This document shows, in pieces, positions 47,163 through 57,840 of a stretch of 64,000 bases of DNA. The stretch is from NCBI RefSeq assembly GCF_000204055.1, contig NW_006768812.1, forward strand, positions 1 to 64,000. The letters run 5' to 3'. Below the pieces are notes generated by a model. The model did no database searches. It saw nothing but the letters and a program-made list of their open reading frames with translations, and was not told where the DNA came from. Numbering within the stretch: the stretch's first letter is position 1; the number at the start of each line of letters is the position of its first letter. The DNA is from Melampsora larici-populina 98AG31. Its lineage: Eukaryota > Basidiomycota > Pucciniomycetes > Pucciniales > Melampsoraceae. The position numbers and the translations under genes were made by a program.

Positions 47163-48469
47163 CAACACCGGAACCGCTCCGCAACTTTTAGCGGTATTGG
47201 AGCGGTATCGAAGCGGTTTTGAGACCGCTATATTCACCACTATATATAGCGGTGGCTCCGCTCCGCCATCCAGATGTTGAAAATCAGGTATTGGAGTGAC
47301 CGCTCCAATACCGGCTGGGTCCGAGTTTTATCTGATATATATTGGAATATATCGGACAAAACCATACCCTGCTCGGCATCTCAAAACTCAACTTTGTTTA
47401 CCTATTAGCTAACGAATCAACAATATTATTACAGAATACTCAAGAACAACAAGAACGTCCAGTTGAAGTTGAAGATGTCCAAAGCTTAAATGAAGAAACA
47501 AAATGCGAGGAATGGAATGAATTGGGTGAATGATTGATGAAAACAGTCATTGAAAAGGGAGAACAATGGTCTGCAAACGAAGCACTCAATTTATTCTCAA
47601 TCAGAACCATAAAAAGAAAGTTAAGATGCTGATTAATCCATTCTCAATCAACTTTCATTCAGACTATCATCATCATGAACAAAAACCAATTCAATCTCAA
47701 CTTCAAAACGCCATCAAATTACTCAAACTGGCTAAAAACTCATCAAACTATCCTTGGAAACAACTATTTGAATCAGCAAACATCTTCGCCACCGATCGAT
47801 TACCAGACCCAATTTCACAATTCTCACAAGCTTCCAGGATGAATACTCAAATAGGACCATTGAGTGTTAATCGACTATCATTTCAAGAACTTATCTCATT
47901 AGAACTTCAGTTATTTAAACTTGAGCAACAGACATATTTAACTTTATCTTGTCCAAGTCACAGATTACAAATCATTCTATTAAGCTGGCAACTTTTGCAT
48001 CATTATCTTGGGATGTGCAATTCTCATGGCAATCCGAATCTCAGTTCAATCAATCAAGCAATTCGGAGGTTCTTGAAACCTATTCATTTCAACCTGGCCT
48101 CGATCTCGCATCGTCCAATCAAAAACATTCATTCCTCTTTGGCAAGTCCCTCTCAACACCTCTCCGCATTCATCTTCACCTCTGTTAGACTGTTTTACCA
48201 ATTGTCTTTTAGCTGATCAGTCACTACTCCAAAAACCAAGTCATACTATATCAAGGTTATAGGTTTTTTTTGTAATTTATTTTTTATTTGTTTTTTCAAG
48301 CCATATCGCCGCTATATAGCGTATCGGAGCGGTTTTACCGCTCCGATATCTTGGCAGAGTTTTTTTACAAAAAGATATCGGAGTGATATCGGAGTGATCA
48401 TAGCGGCCATACCGCTCCGATACAAGGATAGGGTGAAATTGGTATCGTATCGGAGCGGTTCCGGTATTG
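47163..48469. mobile_element. hAT-like non-autonomous element carrying gene pieces
   Basis: The ends are CAACACCGGAACCGCTCC and the complement of CAATACCGGAACCGCTCC. A 7-bp duplication GTTCTGA flanks it at 47156-47162 and 48470-48476; extended to 8 bp it has one mismatch. Both ends are rich in subterminal ACCGCTCCGATA-like repeats in both orientations (47170-47320 and 48305-48460). A duplication of 7-8 bp with subterminal repeats fits hAT. The interior carries coding-like exons, not a transposase. Confidence 0.8.
47420..48245 (+). pseudogene. Captured gene fragment inside the hAT-like element
   Basis: After an acceptor-like TTATTACAG a frame reads NTQEQQERPVEVEDVQSLNE to a stop at 47533. Next, 47566-48000 encodes NAIKLLKLAKNSSNYPWKQL and then LELQLFKLEQQTYLTLSCPS, continuing with frame changes as QFSWQSESQFNQSSNSEVLE and near the end LDCFTNCLLADQSLLQKPSH. 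These look like cellular coding sequence, not transposase. I do not recognise the gene. Stops and frameshifts suggest a non-functional copy. Confidence 0.5.
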
Positions 48470-49469
48470 GTTCTGATTGGGTGTAAAATTCAACTTAAAC
48501 CAATGTGACGAGAATTTTGCACCATTTTTTACACCACATAATCAAGTGAAAATGGGTGTGTGTAGAATTATCCCTCCCCTTATTTTATTAAACTGGTGTT
48601 CAAAGCAAACATCAATTGATGGTGTTTCAAATGTACTACCATTCACCATGAATCATATACATAATCTATTATTGTTATGATTTTAGACAATGGGGATTCA
48701 ATCATCCTCAACATACAACATCAAGAGACAGAACATGACAGAACTCCTTGGATGGGATTATATCCACTATGTCAAGGTTGTAAAGTAAAAAAGTGCACCT
48801 TTGATCATCTTTATGAACAAACTAGAGCCTCTATGAGTCTATCAAACCCTCTGCACATGTGACCATCCACAAACAAATTGCACTTTTGATATATCAGAGG
48901 TCATTATATTGAGATGTGGCATACCACTGATACTAGATGACAACACAATCTTCAATACTTTTGAAGTGGTTGGCACCAGTATTTCTGTGCTTTGTTTTGA
49001 TAATTGAGTATCACAGTTGAGTTTTGATATTGTCCCTCTTTTGTTGAAAAGAAGATTCAGAAGTCAAATTTGAAAGCCCAAAGTCTAGGGACAGGCAATA
49101 AGAAATAAGAAAAGGTAATTTGGAATTGCAAAACAAGAGTTGCAAAGGTGAGGTGCACAGTTTAGATTGTCAAGCACCCAGAGAACATTTTGTACTGGCT
49201 CAAATGAGGAGAGAAATTAAGATTGATCTGATGGAGTCCCAATCTTGGACACTTCTTTGGGGGTTTGTAACAGATTATTGGACTTGAAAACTGCTCCTGA
49301 GAAGCTTTCAAAATACCACATTATTGACCAAAAAAATAGATTTTCCGTTGGAAAATGGATTATGAAAAGAGGGGCAAAAGTGATAACATACAAACGAGTT
49401 TGAAAAAGTAGAAAATAGATTATTTTTGAATAATTTCTCCCAGTTTTTGTAAGTTATACCAAACAGGGC
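48470..49469. other. Downstream of the AAED1-like gene; no gene seen
   Basis: A terminus-like ACCAAACAGGGCC motif at 49458 directly abuts the stop codon of the next gene. Otherwise only short frames. Confidence 0.4.
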
Positions 49470-50680
49470 CTAAAATCGTAAGATCAATTTCTCTAGATCT
49501 TCTGGCTCTACATGATCTCGTGTATTTTGCATCCTATTTTTTAAATTGTAAAAACCAAAAAAATGTCAATCAGAACAAGAAAATTATAATGAACTGGAAA
49601 TGAAAAGAAGGTGTATAAAGGGTAACTTACCTGTGTGCGAATTTACATTCATTATCTAAATTAAAATGATTTTAAAGAAAGACAAAAGATTTTTAATAAA
49701 AAGATCAAAACTCAGTTTTGGTTTCTAGATTTTTGGTGTTTCTTCCATTATATTAAGTAGTAAAGAGGGTTATCAGATTTGAAAACTCTTACCTTTGAAA
49801 ATAAACTCGCCACCTAATTGAGAAATCTTACCACTTTGTAAAAAAGTTTTAATCCCCATTCTCCAACCATTCTAAACAAAACCCATGAATAAAGCCAAAA
49901 AAGATATAAGTTTTGACGTTTTCGTGAAGAAAGGAAAAATAAAGGGGGTGTTCCGAAAGTTGAGGATTATACAAAGCTTACTGCTATACTATGTAGCACA
50001 GTCGCAACTACTCCTTGACTATAATGGCCATGAAGCTTTTCATCCCCTGTGGATAAATTACAGCTGTTTTTCGAAAATGGTGGATTTAGAATCAGTTTTT
50101 CCTCATGGAGCATTTGAAAGTTGAAGATTATGGAATTCACTTACATCATACCTAATTCATCAAACAATTGACGAGTATCATCTGAATAAATTTCAAATGG
50201 ATAATCCAACAATTCTAAAAAAGATCAAAATCAATTTTTCTGTAAGTTCTTTTGATGGTTTGTAACGAGGGTTTGTTTGATAGACTCACCTTTGTATGGT
50301 TTTATGATTGACCAATCTCCACATCCTATAACGATTATTTCTCGATCTCCTAATTTTTCTTTACTCATTTTATCTTTAATTGCGATGAGATAATCTTGAC
50401 AAAAACCACAATTAAAATGTCTATGTGTTTTCAAAAACAAAACAAGAAAAAAGAATCAGTCAATCAATCAATATAGAAAGCGATTGATTTTTTGGGTTTG
50501 TAAAATAATTCAAGGTTGTTTATTTTACCTTATGAAGATTACAATCTTAGTTCCATGTCTGATTAATTCTCCAAATGGTCTTTTAGATCCTTCCGAATCA
50601 AATACTCCAATCGTACTAACTTTTTCTATATGATTTGAATCGATTAATTGATCTGAATCCGCTATTTTAATTTCGCTCAT
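49470..50680 (-). CDS. AhpC/TSA_2 thioredoxin-fold protein (AAED1/PRXL2C-like)
   Basis: Seven exons on the minus strand (50680-50529, 50420-50290, 50214-50152, 50046-49982, 49871-49793, 49655-49631, 49533-49470), phases consistent, 192 residues. The thioredoxin-fold signature is FIRHFNCGFCQDYLIAIKDK (about 48-67), with Cys-x-x-Cys where peroxiredoxin-like AAED1 proteins have it. Later segments are IIVIGCGDWSIIKPYKELLD, YPFEIYSDDTRQLFDELG, GHYSQGVVATVLHSIANGWR and FIFKDNECKFAHRMQNTRDH, all in family order. Such proteins are thought to be redox-active but have no well-defined substrate. The last codons end directly at a transposon-like motif (see findings). Length is normal for the family. Confidence 0.82.
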
Positions 50681-51609
50681 TTTTGTATTCGATGTATTCT
50701 TCTTGACTATCTTGTTGGTACTTCTCGTGAATTTCGTTTTTTGTATGCGGGCTTTGTGTTTTCTTGGGACGAAACTCTAATTTGTAGTTTTGATTCAAGT
50801 TCGATGTGATTGGATTTCTTTTCTTGATTATACTTTACATATAAGTTTTCCGGAGGAGGCACAACGTACACCAGGGGCTACCAGGGGGTAAACTTCCTCG
50901 GCTTCGGATGGTTCTGGAGAAGACCGTAGGGCATTACATACATATTGTAGACCAACAGCGCCAACCCCTCTTGGGACAAGTTCCGCTGTGAATGCGTTAT
51001 CTTAGCTTGAACAAGCCCTCTCTGCGCGGCCCCGTCCGCGCGCCTCGCAGAGGGGCTTGGGACTAATCGTGATTTCCTGGCACGGAGACTCCACGAGTTA
51101 AGTCCACTTATGTAGTTTTTCGCTTTTTCCCGCTTGCCTCACTGATAAACACAACTTTACCTTGCAGGCAAAGTTGTTCATATTTTTGTTCTACACATCC
51201 TCATATCCTCAGATGGTAGACAAACCACTTGATGCAGCCAAAAATGTGGCTTCAACATTCTTACAACACCGGCCTGTATTGTGGTCTGTTTGGTTACTTT
51301 TTGTACGCTAGTTTCTGCCTGTGACAAAAACACCCAATTGTTTTGGACATCCTTATGTTGTGAGTACTGTAGATTATTATGTAAATACTATGTAGTTGAG
51401 CGTGATTTATCTCGGATGGACGAGTCAACAAAACTAGTGTGACTCCGCCACAAGCGACTTTCTAATAATGCACTAGAGAAAGCTTTTTGACGCTTGTCAA
51501 CTGCAAGTTAGTCTCTGTCAGCCTCCACATGACTGAGAATGAGTTAAAGAGTCAGCAAAGGAGCAATAAATTGGGAGGTCTTGCTTTTTGAAAACCATCC
51601 TTGTCCGAA
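50681..51609. other. Divergent intergenic region with GC-rich fold-back
   Basis: Separates the AAED1-like and DUF6589 genes, which are transcribed away from each other. 51013-51058 can form an imperfect GC-rich hairpin (AAGCCCTCTCTGCGCGG ... CCTCGCAGAGGGGCTT), out of character with the AT-rich surroundings. It could be a small fold-back element or a regulatory structure. Confidence 0.45.
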
Positions 51610-54600
51610 ATGTCTTCTCATCAATCCAGTATACGCTCACGTCGTCATATTGACTTATTGGCGCTCAAGTGGTGCCAATCGTTGGAGGGTAGTGGTGTAA
51701 CCCCAAAAGAGGTAATTCACGCCTTCTTAACATCCAATGACGAGGTACTTAAACATAGGCGTGGGCGATGGGGTGTTACCGGATGGGCTTCTACCTTGGA
51801 GATACTTCATAGTATCAAAAATATTGCAAAATACAAGTCAGAAAGCTTGGAATTATGGAGAGCTTTTATTCTTGCGGAGGTAAGTCAAGATTGAGGCTGT
51901 TGATGATTATGAGCTTCATTCATTCAATCAAGCCTGACCGCTGATATCTGGTTTTGTTTGATCAGGCACAGGAGTGCATCACGAGTGATTTGGAATCAAA
52001 GCCACAATCATATTTTAGTTCTAATAAAGTAGAACCTGACTTCTTGGACACGAAACAGATGGAGGCACGGGATGCACACATCCAAAGTGATATGCCATTT
52101 TTATATGCCCTAGTGTACAATCAGTTATCAAATGCTATATCAACTCGGGCAATGTTAACCACTGGTGGCCCAAGTTTTGATGTATGGGACAACATGGAGA
52201 ACAACAGACGTGTACCAGATTTTGATTCCAGTACTGAAGAGGACATAGATGTGGAATGTCCCGAGCTCGACAATATTGAATACATACCAGAGGAAGATTC
52301 TGGTGCCAAGACACGTAACCGAGCTTCACTGGTCAGTAGTAATAATTTTTCAAATTGTCAAGAGGCTGACTTTTGACGGACTAAACTTGCTTATGTAGGT
52401 CTCCACCACCATCTGTTCTATGGTTATGTTTGTGTGCAACCGTCGTGCAAACGGCTTGCAGCTGCACAATGCCCTGACATTTGCTGCCACTGGGGTATCA
52501 TCCAGGGTTTTCAAATTCCTACACACTCTGGGAATCAGCACAAGTTGTAGAACAGCCAACCGGGCATTTGCATCTCTTCAACAATCACATCAATCCGTTT
52601 TGAGAAGGCTTATGTCTGGCACCTATACTTTACGGCTGTTACTGTGTATTGATAATTTTGATATTTTACAAAGAGTTCATCATTTTAGAGTTGAAGCTTC
52701 TAGTCATCTATTCCATGGTACATGGGGTTATTTTCATTTTCTCCCGGATTATTTGGTGAAGGAAATTCAAGGAGATAGCTCAAGCTATGAACTGGAAGCT
52801 TTCCTGAAAGCTACGTCTTTGGCCAAAAATATACCGGTAAAATTTGAACAATTTCGACCCAAAGCCGACGATGTCAACCATTGGAATGTCACTCTGAAGA
52901 CTCAGCTTACTCGAGCTATGTATAAATACATAATCAAGCCGGGTCAACAGCCTAAAACCAGAATGACTACTTCTCCCCCGGAAATTGAAAAAATTCCTTG
53001 TCATAATGCAAAACAATTCCTTTTTTCACTGATAGATGCTCCTGATAACTCGGCCGAAGGAGTTTCTCAAGTTTTCAAGCATCTAGCTGAGCAGTGTGGT
53101 ATGTCCGTGGATTCAATGGCCAAATACATACAAATTCTTCAGGGTGATTTAGGTACTTGCCAAAATGTTGAAAGTCTTCGGAAGAAACGAAATCCTGCCG
53201 GTGTCAAATCAGAAAGTCTTCAAAATGTCATCACGGTTCCGGGAGTTGCTCACATTCAATGGAATGTTGCACAATGTCTCCTTGCACACCATTGGGGTGA
53301 TCCTCACAATCGGAAAGATACGGGTGTGTGGAAGACTTGGCAATCTCTGGGTGGGTTGAAAAGCAAGTTGCCTTGCAATATGGACTTCGGAACTGTGTTG
53401 CAAGTGATTCATAAGTCTCACTCAGCAACTTTAGTTGCGTGTCTTAGGTAATGTATTTGGATTATCATCTCTGTGAAGTGATGTGGTAACTAAATGTCCT
53501 TGATCATTCATTTCAACAGGCACATTATTGACACATGGGGAAAACCAATTGACTTGGCTGAGGAAGGGGTTGCACAAAGCGTGATTGACAAATGTTTTGA
53601 CCTTTTTTGTTCAACAAACAACGTCTCAAGTTCCAGTCTTCCCCATTCAAAAATCTATCTTCAAAATTTGCGCCTGCGAATTCGGGATTTTGGTACGGTA
53701 ATTGAAGCTGGTGAGGCAATGCAAGCAGGAGATGTAGGACGACTTTTTGTCATCTATCGGTTGTGGGCGCTAATGGCTCACGGAACCAAAGGGCTTCCAC
53801 GGTATGCGCTATACCTCACTCGCTTTATCCTACTTGTAGAACAAGATCTACCCACTCCATTAGCAAAAGTCATTAAACATTCGCTTCTCATACCTTCGGA
53901 TCTGTGGCCGGATCATTTCATTGGGAATGATTTATGGCTTGAGATTCAAAACTTTTGGCTTAAGCATTATGATGCCCAAGGAGTAAATATTTTTTTTTGC
54001 AGTACACACAGTGGTTCCCTCTAACTGATCACTTGTTCATGTCTATAGAGAAATGGGACCGACTTTGAGAAGCTTATTGATCATTCTATCCTCATCCAAT
54101 GTGTATGTATCAGTGTTCAAATTTTATATACATTTCATATCCTTAGAGCATCCGCACTCGTGCGGTAAGTCGGGTGCGGTAAGGTTAAATTTACCGCAAA
54201 CGCGGGGTCTTTTCCACACCGGTGAAAAATTAGCCCCGCGGTAGTTAATTTTCGGTCATTTTGCGTTAGCGAATCGGTAAATTTACCAATTGGCTAACGC
54301 ATGCGGTATCACACATCACGACTTGTTCCCGGCAACTCGACTCCAAAAACAAAACTCAACCAGACCTCCAACACCAAAGTCAACAACCAATATCTCCTTT
54401 TCACCACTCACACACGATGAATTCCAAGCCTTACAGTTGCATGAATCAACTCGAGAACGTTCGACACCGATCGATGTCTTCAATTGAAATAAGTCAATCA
54501 ACCATCTTGAACTCGACTCCAAACCATTCAGATGAAAATGAAAGATGTCTAGATTCATATAGCTATGTAGAGGTCAATATTTAAGAAAATCAACATTAAA

Positions 54601-55436
54601 AGACCAATCATTGGAGGACTTTTAGGATCAAGTGATACAAATTAAAAATTGAAGTTTGGATTTTTATTTCCTAGTTTTAAATTCTTTAAATCTTTTACAA
54701 GATCATTATGTGTATTCAGACTCATTAAAAGCTTTCTCGATGTAGTAAAGCCTTTGTTTTTTAATTGGAATTCATGTATTAAGATCTGAACAAACTCATG
54801 TTAAATTTGTAATTTTAAATTAAGATCTATCGATCGAGTAGATGAACAGGATGATATCGGGTCTTCATGTGTAGATGGAGTATTAGTATCTTAGTGCAAA
54901 GAAGAGAACAGTGCCTCTATCACATGAAAACTGGCCATGAAAGCAGGTGATGTGTACTCAAAAAATTAAAACTTTACCTTACTGCACAACCGGTGCGGAG
55001 TACATGCACTATCTGTAAAGTTATAAAAGTTACAGCGCTGCTAATGCAAACGAGTGCGAAATTTGGTTGAGTTAAGTAACTTTTTACTTAATGTTGTGTT
55101 TGTTACCGCACGTGACCAAATTAACAACCGCAAACGAGTGCGGATGTTAACACTTATATCATTCTGAATATTGTTTCAAAAAAACAAAATACTTTTAATC
55201 AAATGAAGATCCGAAAACTATACCATCAGATCTTGATACGATCAGGCATGAAGCCAATCCGCGAAAAAAAATCACACATAATTAGTCCGCAGTCTCTAGA
55301 AAATCATCAAAAGATGTTTGGTAAACATATAACATCACAAGTGGGTTTGAAAGCTGATAAAACTGTTAGAGATATCCTTGGATTTGGAATTCAAGCATTC
55401 CAAATGAGCGAACTTGGAGCTACTTGGAGTGTCTAA
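51610..55436 (+). CDS. DUF6589 domain protein
   Basis: Six exons (51610-51879, 51966-52331, 52399-53447, 53520-53982, 54049-54102, 55209-55436), all GT-AG, phase consistent, 809 residues. The N-terminal region (HIDLLALKWCQSLEGSGVTP) precedes an acidic linker. The core matches the fungal family DUF6589: VCNRRANGLQLHNALTFAAT, LHTLGISTSCRTANRAFASL, LLCIDNFDILQRVHHF, YIQILQGDLGTCQNVESLRK, VPGVAHIQWNVAQCLLAHHW, and EAGEAMQAGDVGRLFVIYRL. Function is unknown. The conserved acidic positions (DNFD, QGDLGT) are reminiscent of nuclease folds, which is speculation. No frame break. The last exon is separated by a 1.1-kb intron that contains a transposable element. Confidence 0.8.
54146..55149. mobile_element. 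Non-autonomous element in the last intron of the DUF6589 gene
   Basis: About 1 kb. The left end is GAGCATCCGCACTCGTGCGG, and the right end is the complement of a CATCCGCACTCGTTTGCGG sequence. Subterminal TACCGCA / TGCGGTA repeats occur at both ends. TTA occurs at both borders (54143-54145 and 55147-55149), possibly the target duplication, but the exact edge is ambiguous. It holds a captured exon instead of a transposase. Confidence 0.65.
54321..54584 (+). pseudogene. Captured 3' exon inside the DUF6589-intron element
   Basis: An open frame of 87 codons plus stop without a start (TCSRQLDSKNKTQPDLQHQS ... CLDSYSYVEVNI), followed by AT-rich UTR-like sequence. It looks like the last exon of a cellular gene. 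The parent gene is not in this window and the family is unknown. Confidence 0.4.
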
Positions 55437-56050
55437 TCCGCCCTCCGGCGACCCGAGATGAGATGCTTAGACCTGCTTGGACGCTTTGCGCGGGGCCTTT
55501 TGCTCTGGCGCGCTGCTCAGGGAAGGGATTTATTTCTTCCAGTCTCTTTGTAAATGCAACCCAAGGTTCAAGGCGTGCTAAGGGGTGGAGGCCCACCTGA
55601 TTATGGATGACATGCTCCACTTCCTTGGTGGCAAAGCCAAGCCCGACTGCCTCCAAACTGTTCTGAAAACAACCCTTGATTTCAGCGCTCAACAGTCCAC
55701 CAAGTCTCAGAATGTTCCAAAGGGCTTGGCTGCCATTTACACTAACACCACTCTTCAAGCTTTATGTGTCAAAATTACATCTGATGCTGATAACAACGTC
55801 AGTCATATCATCTTCCCCCTTCTTACCCGCCTCAAATTTGATTCCATGTAAATACTGTTACGCACAGTATTAGTGGCTGGTTGGTAGCTTCACTCAACCA
55901 TTTAACTAGCAGGACACCATCAGCACTACTTCCCCTCGAGCTGAACAAATGGGACTTGTTAATGATTTTGCTTGCCCTTTTTACAAGGCAAACAATTCCA
56001 CCCGCTTTGAGCAGTGGTATACCCAACTTTGAATGTGTATGCTAATTTAG
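55437..56050. other. Region with an unidentified open frame
   Basis: The plus frame 55585-55851 (MDDMLHFLGGKAKPDCLQTV ... ALCVKITSDADNNV) and the following FACPFYKANNSTRFEQW piece look coding-like but have no recognised family and no clear start. GC content is higher than in neighbours at 55430-55760, suggesting foreign or transposon sequence. Confidence 0.35.
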
Positions 56051-56244
56051 GGTATACAAATATTGTTCTGGAGATTTCCAGACAAGTTTTTCCAGAACAC
56101 CAGAAGCCTCCTGGTGTTCTGGAAAATACACAGTGTTGGTTATTCAAAGCTTCAGAACACCATAACATCAGAACACAACCAAAAAAAGTTTCTGGTGTTC
56201 TGGGAAAACCCTTCAGCAAATCTCCAGAACCATATTTGTATACC
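56051..56244. mobile_element. Fold-back MITE, 194 bp
   Basis: Inverted ends GGTATACAAATATTGTTCTGG and CCAGAACCATATTTGTATACC, with inner blocks CCAGAACACCAGAA / TTCTGGTGTTCTGG. No coding capacity. A degenerate extra GGTATACCCAACTTT copy lies just upstream at 56012. Confidence 0.75.
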
Positions 56245-56918
56245 TTGATTGTTATTTCACTAAGTGTTGTTGCTATGATGGCATGTGTGAGAACCAAGAC
56301 AAAGTGGTCTCAGTAACAGAATTGATCACATTCACCAGTTTTTGTGGGTTCAAAAAAACAAAAATCATAGTCAAAGATGAAATTCAAGACTTTGATGATT
56401 CATTACCTTGAGGCAAGTTCAAGCTTCCGGTTGTGATGCAATGTGATTATGTGTGTGACATTGTCAGGCTTTGCTTGGATGAGCTACTAATTGATGGGTC
56501 CAGTATTCTTCAATACAGCTCGCTTTTTGATGACTGCTACATGATTGAATTACATTTAACAGGGTCTGGACACATTCTGATAATTGAAAAACTGGATGTG
56601 ACTGTAACAGTATTGTTCCCAAGTTTGGAATGTTGAACTTACACTGTAGTGCAGGTGGGCACTGTCCACACTTATATATAGACCAGTAGTTGAGGAAAAA
56701 GAACTTCTTGACCCTGATCATCCACTCCTCATTACACATCTGGCATTCAATTTCTTTGTGAGAATATCCATGCAAGGTCATCACCAACTTCCTGATTGAC
56801 CTTTATTACTCTTGTTAAAATTTTATTCTAGGAAAAACAAACATAGAAATAAAGATCAATTGAAATAGTTTTTTCGTCCTTGAATGTGATTCACACATGA
56901 TTTATGATGACAACCAAT
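56245..56918. other. Spacer before the DIRS end repeats
   Basis: No gene recognised; only short frames on both strands. Confidence 0.4.
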
Positions 56919-57657
56919 CCATTCTCTGAGTTTCTTACTCGTATGGTAAGAAGTTTTATGTATATCTATTAACTCTGTTTTGTTAATAAGATATACATTA
57001 AATCAAAACTTGTTTATATGCTTATGTTTTCATATTCAGGTTTTGATCTTCAACCTCGGCTCATTCTTATGGCTGAGGTTGAAGTCTATTTGGGGGAGCC
57101 CGGGCGGGGATCCGCTCTGTTTGCGTCTCGGTATAATTACCGCTGACGTCAAGCCGATCCTGCGCCCAGCTGGGTAGGTGGGTGGAATTTTTGAAGATCC
57201 TCGACCCTGAGAATCGGATTTGAATCTTCGTGTCTTTAGCCTAAGTGAGGTATCGTGAGAATTTGAGGTTGTGTGGTACAACTCAAAATTCTCCTCCCGC
57301 AAAACTCTGACTTTGAGTTATGGGTTTATACCTCCCTTGTCTAAAACTCAATCATGGAATTTTATCCTAAGTTGTGCCTTAGTTAAGATTCACAATCCAT
57401 TCTCTGAGTTTCTTACTCGTATGGTAAGAAGTTTTATGTATATCTATTAACTCTGTTTCGTTAATAAGATATACATTAAATCAAAACTTGTTTATATGCT
57501 TATATTTTCATATTCAGGTTTTGATCTTCAACCTCGGCTCATTCTTATGGCTGAGGTTGAAGTCTATTTGGGGGAGCCCGGGCGGGGATCCGCTCTGTTT
57601 GCGTCTTGGTATAATTACCGCTGACGTCAAGCCGATCCCTCCCCGCCACTCTGCCGA
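56919..57657. repeat. Direct repeats at the 3' end of the DIRS element
   Basis: A block of about 260 bp (starting CCATTCTCTGAGTTTCTTAC and containing GGCTGAGGTTGAAGTCTATT and GACGTCAAGCCGATCC) occurs at 56919 and again at 57398, nearly identical, with a 220-bp spacer. Two direct copies around a unique segment fit the B1-A2-B2 end of split-direct-repeat DIRS/Ngaro elements. The A1 partner would lie beyond the right window edge. Confidence 0.7.
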
Positions 57658-57840
57658 TCCTTTTGTGGGTTTCTCACACATCCCTCCAGGCGAGGCTCGT
57701 GAGAGTCTCAACTTGTTGAGCAACCCACAACTCGCGCGGGCTCTTGCCTTCCGCTTTTAGTCTCACACGTACACACAGATCAACACCTCTCTTTATTTCC
57801 TTTTGTTTCATTCTGCTTCTTCTATATACATTTCCTTATC

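Noticed and set aside
42745..49467. AGGTCCTGTTTTGTA (42745) and ACCAAACAGGGCCT (49458) as ends of one 6.7-kb element
   Set aside because: The ends match only partly and no common target duplication was found.
50841..51060. Helitron 3' end suggested by the GC-rich hairpin
   Set aside because: No CTRR terminus next to the stem and no Rep/helicase gene nearby.
57060..57180. Possible tRNA or promoter box in the DIRS end repeat
   Set aside because: No cloverleaf could be drawn and no anticodon arm was seen.
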